A stretch of 64,000 bases of DNA from Rhizophagus irregularis (taxonomy: Eukaryota > Glomeromycota > Glomeromycetes > Glomerales > Glomeraceae), in assembly GCF_026210795.1 (NCBI RefSeq), contig NC_089433.1, forward strand, positions 2,443,001-2,507,000, written 5' to 3'. Both the position numbers and the translations under genes were made by a program. Below the pieces are notes generated by a model, which did no database searches, was not told the origin of the DNA, and saw only the letters and a list, made by a program, of their open reading frames with translations. Each line of letters opens with the position of its first letter. Position 1 is the stretch's first letter. This document shows positions 57,666 through 64,000 of this stretch, piece after piece.

Positions 57666-58363
57666 ATACTTATCAGCGAAATTGAATTTTTGAATTATGT
57701 ATGATAGACATAATTAAAATGCCGTAATTCACCATAATTATATGTTTTATTAGTAAACATTTGTACTGACGTAATTGTTTTTGGCTATGCCATAATATTT
57801 TGACATTGACTTTTTAATTCTACTGAGAAGTATAATATGACTAATTGCAGTTTAACAATCAGTAAATAATCAGCCATCTGCCAATTAGATATTATTAATT
57901 ATCAGTCATTAATCAGTTATCAGCAGGTCAAATTATTGTCAATCAGATACCAATCAATTATGAAAATTATAATAACAATGTATACTTATATTATTTTATA
58001 TTACATAAGCTAACAAAGGATTTATTCTAAATAATAAACAATTTTATTATCAATTATTGTATTAAAACATTTAATAATTCTTCTAATTACCCATTAAAAT
58101 AATTACTAATTACTAATAATTGATATATTATACAATTTGATATGATTTAATAGAACGATATATATAAACTCTGAAAATTTATCATTAACTATATATAATG
58201 ATATATAACTGTATGTACTAATTAATATATGTAAAATTTACAAAAGTAAAGGAAGGGAAAGTTTAGTAACTTGATTATTAGTGAGAAATAAATAAATAGA
58301 TAAATAAATTACTAGAATTATAAATTTAAAAATCATTAATAAAATTAAAGACCTTATTTTTTA
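57666..58363. other. No gene seen
   Basis: AT-rich with short ATCAGTTATCAG-like repeats at 57840-57960 and TATATA runs. Nothing coding. Confidence 0.4.
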
Positions 58364-58378
58364 AAAAAAAACTTTGCA

Positions 58379-58623
58379 TTACTGACTGTTTTTTTATTCT
58401 TCACATCTGTATTTTTGTTGTTATTTTTGTACATACATGGGGCTCTTTTTGTTTTTTTTTCTCATGTCTATTTTCTTTGATATGAAGATATATTTATATC
58501 AAGTTTATTAATGCACTCTCATTACACTGCAGAGTGGGTGATCTATTTCTATATTTTATGATGTTGTACATTTATTTTGTATAGAGCTTATTATACCACA
58601 ATTAATAAACTTTAAAATAAAAT
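58379..58623 (+). mobile_element. Short retroposed sequence, about 245 bp
   Basis: Lies between AAAAAAAACTTTGCA copies at 58364-58378 and 58624-58638, and ends AATAAACTTTAAAATAAAAT, an A-rich 3' end. Non-coding. The TSD is partly poly-A, so this is weaker evidence than for the other retroposons. Confidence 0.4.
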
Positions 58624-58904
58624 AAAAAAAACTTTGCAAATGTATTATATATTTAAAAAAAATGCTGCAACTAAAATTTTATTATATTAATTATAATAAA
58701 AAAAAATTGTTTTTTGATTTTGTTACATATGCAGTAATTGTTATATAAAAAGAATTTTTCTATTACTAGATAATAATTATTGGTAACTGAAATTATGACA
58801 ATCAGTATTAAAAAAATATAGTGACAATAAAAATTGATAATCCATTTTTTGTATATTTTCTTTATATTTAATTCTCGCGATTTTATCACATCTACCGCAT
58901 GTTA

Positions 58905-59345
58905 AGCACCGGATAATTGGACGTTTTGGACATTTCATTCAAAACCTGTCCAAAATCGTTCCCAAAACCAAAACCTTTTTTTCATTGGACAGGTTTTGGA
59001 CAGATCACATGACAAAAAATTTAATTTTGGCCAGAATTATGACTAATTTTGGCTAATTTTAATTTTAGTTCAATTATTAAATTACTTCAAAAATCTTTAA
59101 ATGTTAATTTTTAATATTATTTTAATTTTACATTAATTTTTATTATTTAATTATATTAAATATTTACTTTTTTAACATTTTAACATTATATTTTCATTTT
59201 ATTTTTAGTTTCAGTTAATAAATATTAGGACTCTTGAGCAGTTTTAAACTGTCCAAAACTATGTCAAAAACTATGTCCAAAACTGGTTTTGGACGATCCA
59301 AAATTAATTCAATTAAAAAAACCAATTAGGCAAGTCCAAAATAAC
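58905..59345. repeat. MITE-like sequence with TTTTGGACAG repeats
   Basis: Both ends are dense in TGGACAGGTTTTGGAC and inverted GTCCAAAACT motifs (58915-59005 and 59240-59335), around an AT-rich centre. The pattern is that of subterminal repeats of a DNA transposon. Exact TIRs and TSD not established. Confidence 0.45.
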
Positions 59346-60587
59346 AATAAGATATTCTTATAAATTATAAATGAAATTCCATAATTTTTAATTACTGCTT
59401 TTTTTTTTTTGTTAAAATTTTCGTTATACACTCCTCTTATTGTTTCTCATATTTCTTTCTCTTAGAACTATTAAAAGGTGCTTATGAAATCAAAATTATA
59501 ATTTTGTAAAATTTTGACTTCATCATGTAAATCATTATCTTTTAATTGTTTTTCAAATCTGTATATTGATTCTTATTTCTTATGCAATTTATCAATTATT
59601 CAATTGTTGATTCGTTATCTTCATATAGCCAAAGATGTTTTCAGGTTTCTTTTTCATTTCTTTCATTATCAATGAACTATTTTTCTGAAATAATGAAATA
59701 TAATCAATTTTTATTTTAAATTATTTTTTGAAAAACAGGATTGACCATTTGAAATTATTTTAATAAACAAAAAAAGAGAGAAAATCTATTTTTTTAAATA
59801 TTTTAAATGAAATATTAATGTACTACATATCCAGATTTTCAGAAAATTCATTATATTTTTTTTTAAAGCTAAATATTATTTATTTTAACAAAAGTCCTTA
59901 ATTCATCTTTTACAAATTTCAATTCATATTTTGAGTGTTGTAAGTTGGCAGTTCTTTAAGTAAATTTTTTATTCAATATGATCTCTCTTTCGTATCTTTT
60001 TGATTACATTGCCTTTAATTAAACTACCAATTAGATTTTCATAAAAATATCTATATTTGATATTATATTAAATATATTATTACTTCTATTTAGAATTACT
60101 TCAAACAATTTAAAAAAAAAAGAAATAAAATATAATTAAAATTATTTTATTTTATTTTTAAAAATTATGGGAATTATACAAATTATAATCAAAATTATTA
60201 TAATTTTAGCCAGAATTATAAGTTACAATAAATGTCATGTGATTTGTAATTTTTATTTATAATTCTGACCAAAATTTATAATTCTGGCCTAAATTATATG
60301 TATTTTTTTCTTTCATTTTTCTAAAAGTTAGGGTGAATATTTGAATTGGAATGGTATTACTGGTTAATAAAATACTATATCTTAATAATTTTTGCTAATT
60401 AATATTAAAATATTTGAGAAGCTATAGTTTAATTGCAATATTTACCAGGTAATATCTGACATTTAACAAGCCATTAATTCATTTTATCTTTGCAAATCTT
60501 GTCAACTCTTGCACTATCTAAATCACAAACAAATTAAGCCAATATCACATTATTTTTAAGAAAAAAAAAATCAAAAAATTTTCATTA
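59346..60587. other. No gene seen
   Basis: AT-rich downstream region of POP5. AATTCTGGCCAAAATT palindromes occur at 60190-60300, as at several other places in the window. Confidence 0.4.
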
Positions 60588-61315
60588 TTATTCTATAGCC
60601 ATAATTTGATTTTTAGACTGTTCAAATAATTCATTGATGTCAACAATCTCAGTATCACCTAAAATTAAAATTATTTAGATCAATATCAAATCATAATAAT
60701 AATATAAAAAATATTATGTATTTTTACCACGTAATTCAGCCTGTCTTCTTAGCAACAATATTTGATCTCTATCATAATTAATGGCAGATAATTGGCATTG
60801 TTTTATTGTTCCTATTTTAAAAATTAATTTAATTAATTAATTATTTATTTATTTTGTTTTTTTTTCATAAAAAAAAATGCCTTTACAGATCTCAATAATA
60901 CCTCCTAAATGTAACACACGTATAAGACACTTTCTCGTCTTTATTTGTGTAATAAAAGTCATTGCACCCCAAACGATATGATAATGATCTCTTGATATTC
61001 TAAGTACACCAATATTTGTGAATGGAGAAAAATATTTTACTAGAAATTATGACGAATAAAATTTATTAAATTCAGTATATTGCTAAAGTTACCAAAAAAA
61101 AAAATTCGAATACCACTAATGGAAGCTGCAATACATCCAACACCATAATCGCCAAAATTTATTTGTACTGAATTTTTTATAGCAGAATAAACATCACGAG
61201 TAGATAAAGCTTCTAGTTTTTGTGAAGGAGGAGAAGATGAGGAAGAAGAGGAAACGTGAAAAGTATCTTCAAATATGACTTCGAATAGGAGCCAACGATT
61301 CTTTAATCGAACCAT
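60588..61315 (-). CDS. POP5: RNase P/MRP protein subunit POP5, four exons
   Basis: Exons 61315-61114, 61039-60902, 60811-60728 and 60658-60588 join in frame (introns 74, 90 and 69 nt, GT-AG) to give 164 residues and a TAA stop, the usual size for Pop5. Diagnostic segments: the start MVRLKNRWLLFEV, then INFGDYGVG, VKYFSPFTNIGVLRISRDHY, WGAMTFIT, RVLHLGG, TIKQCQLSAINYDRDQI. Pop5 is a core protein of RNase P, which trims the 5' leader of tRNA precursors, and of RNase MRP, which acts in rRNA processing; it works in nucleus and nucleolus. A Ser-run insertion (residues ~22-29) follows the first strand. All splice junctions preserve frame and no break is seen, in contrast to nearly every other gene here. 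Confidence 0.93.
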
Positions 61316-62016
61316 ATTAGCAACGTAATCTGTAATGAAATTGTAGATTTATTGATTATCACCTGATAAAGTGAATCATACCGATTGTGTTATCCTAAAT
61401 CGCTACAATTACCTTCTTTAGTTAAAATTATTACTATTTTCCGGGTTTCTGAAAAAAGTATGAGAAGTTAACGTATCTTTTTTTTTAATGCACACGTGAC
61501 GCTGTTTATTAATTATAATTACAAAAAAACATAATTAAATCTGAAGACCAACTGCAGATGTGAACATTAAAGAAATAACAAATTTGAACTAGCGTTAGGA
61601 ATTTAAATTATGCAGTGTAAATAATTTATGCCAAGATATCATAGCTGCCAAATTTGTGATATGCGGTATCGACTGATAATAAATGACCCGTATTAAAATA
61701 CTATAAAGAAGTTTGATGGATCTTCTCCGTTCCGGAAAATCGAGGATTTTCTCTGAGAGTGCGCATGTGTGTTCAGTAAGTTGTTTCAAACTAAAAATCA
61801 ACAGACTATCAACAAGATAAGCGATCGACATTTAGACAAATAATATCACAATATTATTACATATTCAACTTTAATCCGTTCTCTAATAATAATAGTACAT
61901 AACAAATAAAGTAAGCGGACATAAGCGAAGTGTCATTACCTAAAAATATAACACAAACCGAATAGCCGAGGAAGCGAACGTATGGTTTGATTTTACAATC
62001 AAAAGATGACGTGATT
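61316..62016. promoter_or_regulatory. Intergenic region between POP5 and a possible divergent small gene
   Basis: About 700 bp, less AT-biased than the TE regions, presumably holding the POP5 promoter and, if the small gene is real, its promoter too. A minus-strand open stretch at 61595-61831 has no recognisable feature and is more likely chance. No specific binding site identified. Confidence 0.35.
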
Positions 62017-62375
62017 ATGAGTACACCGCAGTATTATTATACGGTAAGGACCGAAATTTACCCATGATTGATTCTTTTAATTTTACCACATGGATTTGAT
62101 CTACAATTTATTTATTAATAGAAACAAGCGCAGCAATTAAAAGAAAAACACATGCACAATATTATTAATCGGAAAAATAATATATTCAGAGGTACATAGT
62201 GTATAAAATAAGAAGGGATCTGATGAATTCAACTTTCGGAGATTCATACATATAAATTTATTATCGGAAATACTAAAACTTTGCTAAAGAAAAATTGCTT
62301 AACTAAAAATATAAAATACATTTTTTTTTTACAGATGACTCATTTATTAAAAAAAAAACCTTTTCCCCTGACTAG
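62017..62375 (+). CDS. Possible 45-residue protein, three exons
   Basis: Exon 1 62017-62043 (MSTPQYYYT) has donor GTAAGG; exon 2 62122-62191 (KQAQQLKEKHMHNI...) has acceptor TTATTAATAG and donor GTACAT; exon 3 62335-62375 (DDSFIKKKTFSPD, TAG) has acceptor TTTTTTTTTTACAG. Introns are 78 and 143 nt. The three exons join in one frame, giving a basic, hydrophilic 45-residue protein without a signal or membrane segment. I do not recognise it. Divergent to POP5. Good splice sites and frame continuity support it; the small size means chance is possible, and exon 3 contains a run of ten A. Confidence 0.35.
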
Positions 62376-62539
62376 GAAATAATTCACCGTAACATGAGGT
62401 TACAATTAAATAATTTTCCGAAAACCAAAAAAAAGAAAAAATTTAACAAATTTTCATTGTTAATAAAAAATTTTCTATATATAAAAAATTGTTTATATTA
62501 TATTTACATATTTTAAAACGTAAATAGAGTAATAATTTG

Positions 62540-62660
62540 TACAAAATAGATATATATACTGTATATATATATATATGTATGTATGTATGTGTGCATGTAA
62601 TGTATGCATATATATAATATATATACTGTAATATATTATATATATATATTTTTTATACAG
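62540..62660. repeat. TA/TATG microsatellite
   Basis: Runs of TATATA with an interior TATGTATGTATG and TGCATG segment, partly palindromic. Non-coding. Confidence 0.8.
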
Positions 62661-62819
62661 TATATAAAAGAGTACATCAAATTTATTAATTATTATTATT
62701 ATTTACTTACATGGAATTGGATGACGCAACATTACAAAGATGAATTTCATACACATAATTTTAACACGGAGTTAATCCATCAAATTCCTTTCATTAGTGA
62801 TTCTCATTGCATATAACTC

Positions 62820-64000
62820 AAAATAACACGCATTATCTTTCTATATAAGGAAGAAAGTTAAGAAAATTTTAACCCAAATAGATCATCACAATGTGTTTTC
62901 GGTTGGTCATCTCTTTTAAAAATCCTCAGACACTTAGGGTTATGTGTTGTTTAATTATGCGTTGGAAATACCAAACCCAAACAATGTGTCTTAAAAATGT
63001 ACCAATCAAATTTAATTATCGGACTATTTATTGTCCAATAATGGAATTTTAGTTATTGATCACATGGCTTTATTATATGTGTATGATCGGTATATATAAA
63101 AACATATAACAAACATTTGAAACAATATTTATTATTACTGCGCCGATTTGATTTGATTTCGTATGGAAATGTTTCCTTTTCATTGATTGGTTCTCAATTT
63201 TGAAACAATTATTTCTGTAGAAGAAGTCCGCCGGAGAAATTTTTTCTATTTAACGAATATTCTTTATTACCGTATTTGGTTTGAATTTTGATAATTAAAT
63301 GGTCTTTTTTAAGATACCAATCGATTTGTTTGAAACTTTTTTTAAATAATAAATTTTTTTTTTTTCTTTTTTTATTTTTAAGAAGCGAATGATCGAATGC
63401 ATATAATGATTTAAGCAATTATTACATTCATTGTTTACTTTGAAAGAATAATGTTAACTGCGGGAAGGTAAAACTGTTTCATTTTTTCTTTTTCGAAATT
63501 TCTTATTGTGTGTTTATAATTTGTTTGTGTTTAATTTTGTGCGAAACTTACGAAACTTGCGAAACTCTACGTGTATTGTATTGTTTTGTTACTTTAAAAA
63601 AGTCTTTCTTTTTAATCACCTGTTTAATCACCAAGCGGATTTGGATCCGCGTAAAAATAAGAAAGAAAAAATAAAACGCGTTACGCTTTTTCTAAAATCA
63701 AATGTAAATTCCGAAGATAATCTCCAAAGAATGACGGATGCATGATTATGATTGTATGATTGTATTATAAGTATTTTTATTTATTCTTCCATTTATGGTT
63801 AAAAAAGTAAGTTACTCAAAAAAATTTACCGAATATCTTTTCATAATCATCATACGTTGTTGTTTCAATTTTATTAACCAATACTCCCAACTTGAAATTC
63901 TTTGTAATTGGTTATTTTTAGTTTATTTGAGAAATCAAAAGATTTTCACTAAACCCGTATTTGGTACGGTACGTAATTCAATTTTCTTTTTTTGATTCCG
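62820..64000 (+). promoter_or_regulatory. Probable promoter/5' region of a gene starting near the right edge
   Basis: TATATATAAAAAC at about 63092-63104 resembles a TATA box, followed by lower-AT sequence. ATGTTAACTGCGGGAAG at 63451 is followed by GTAAAA, and ATGGTTAAAAAA at 63795 by GTAAGT, so either could be a short first exon. I could not join exons confidently, and open stretches in this interval are short and without motifs. Low confidence. Confidence 0.25.

Noticed and set aside
61595-61831. 78-residue minus-strand open frame upstream of POP5
   Set aside because: No recognisable motif, no exon partners found; probably chance in an intergenic region.
62604-62816. Open frame rich in Tyr/Ile
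   Set aside because: Mostly translated TA microsatellite.

Overview
The window looks like nuclear DNA of an AT-rich, repeat-rich fungus. Evidence: spliced genes with short (about 60-90 nt) GT-AG introns, an RNase P/MRP subunit gene (POP5), Crypton-type tyrosine recombinase, BED-finger hAT transposases, Tc1-like elements and an RNase H-bearing LINE. Repeat content and protein style resemble arbuscular mycorrhizal fungi (Glomeromycotina); that is an inference. Only a few stretches look like ordinary host genes: a five-exon unknown gene at 20-1469 (minus), POP5 at 60588-61315 (minus), and a possible 45-residue three-exon gene at 62017-62375 (plus). Almost everything between is mobile DNA, much of it nested, so the history can be read from target-site duplications (TSDs).

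Layout. 2-8.1 kb: MITE-like inverted repeats, a tandem repeat and a large AGGACCCC-type element carrying another element (A1), which carries a 307-bp MITE. 8.1-14.3 kb: broken LINE and hAT pieces, degenerate copies of an ORF1-only retroposon, and a tandem array of exon-like units. 14.5-16.1 kb: an intact four-exon Crypton recombinase with an altered catalytic arginine. 16.4-22.6 kb: more ORF1-only copies, a second exon-like array and a relic of the AGGACCCC-type element. 22.7-24.1 kb: a complete Tc1-like element with two nonsense codons. 24-30.5 kb: LINE relics, a decayed hAT gene split by a 435-bp MITE, and a tRNA-like SINE with an 18-bp TSD.

30968-45333 is one LINE with a 16-bp TSD: ORF1 with RRM-like domains, then endonuclease, reverse transcriptase and RNase H. 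It is split twice. A 1.94-kb retroposon coding only an ORF1-like protein (15-bp TSD) sits in the endonuclease. A 4.5-kb DNA transposon with AGGACCCC ends and a perfect 8-bp TSD lies between RT and RNase H; it carries a seven-exon gene for a putative DDE transposase of a class I cannot name. 47.1-50.3 kb holds a decayed transposase-like gene hit by two MITEs. 50282-57345 is a nest: element A2 holds a Tc1/IS630-like element T, T holds two non-autonomous AGGACCCC elements, and one of those holds a 1.25-kb retroposon.

The strongest candidate for something little described is the AGGACCCC transposon group: shared terminal octamer, 8-bp TSDs and a different subterminal repeat array in each member. 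The second is the ORF1-only retroposon, resembling in organisation the ORF1-only HAL1 elements of mammals. The third is the pair of tandem arrays whose units look like mini-exons with splice sites. Several coding regions carry apparent single-base losses, reflecting either decay or consensus error. All assignments are by eye; no searches were run.
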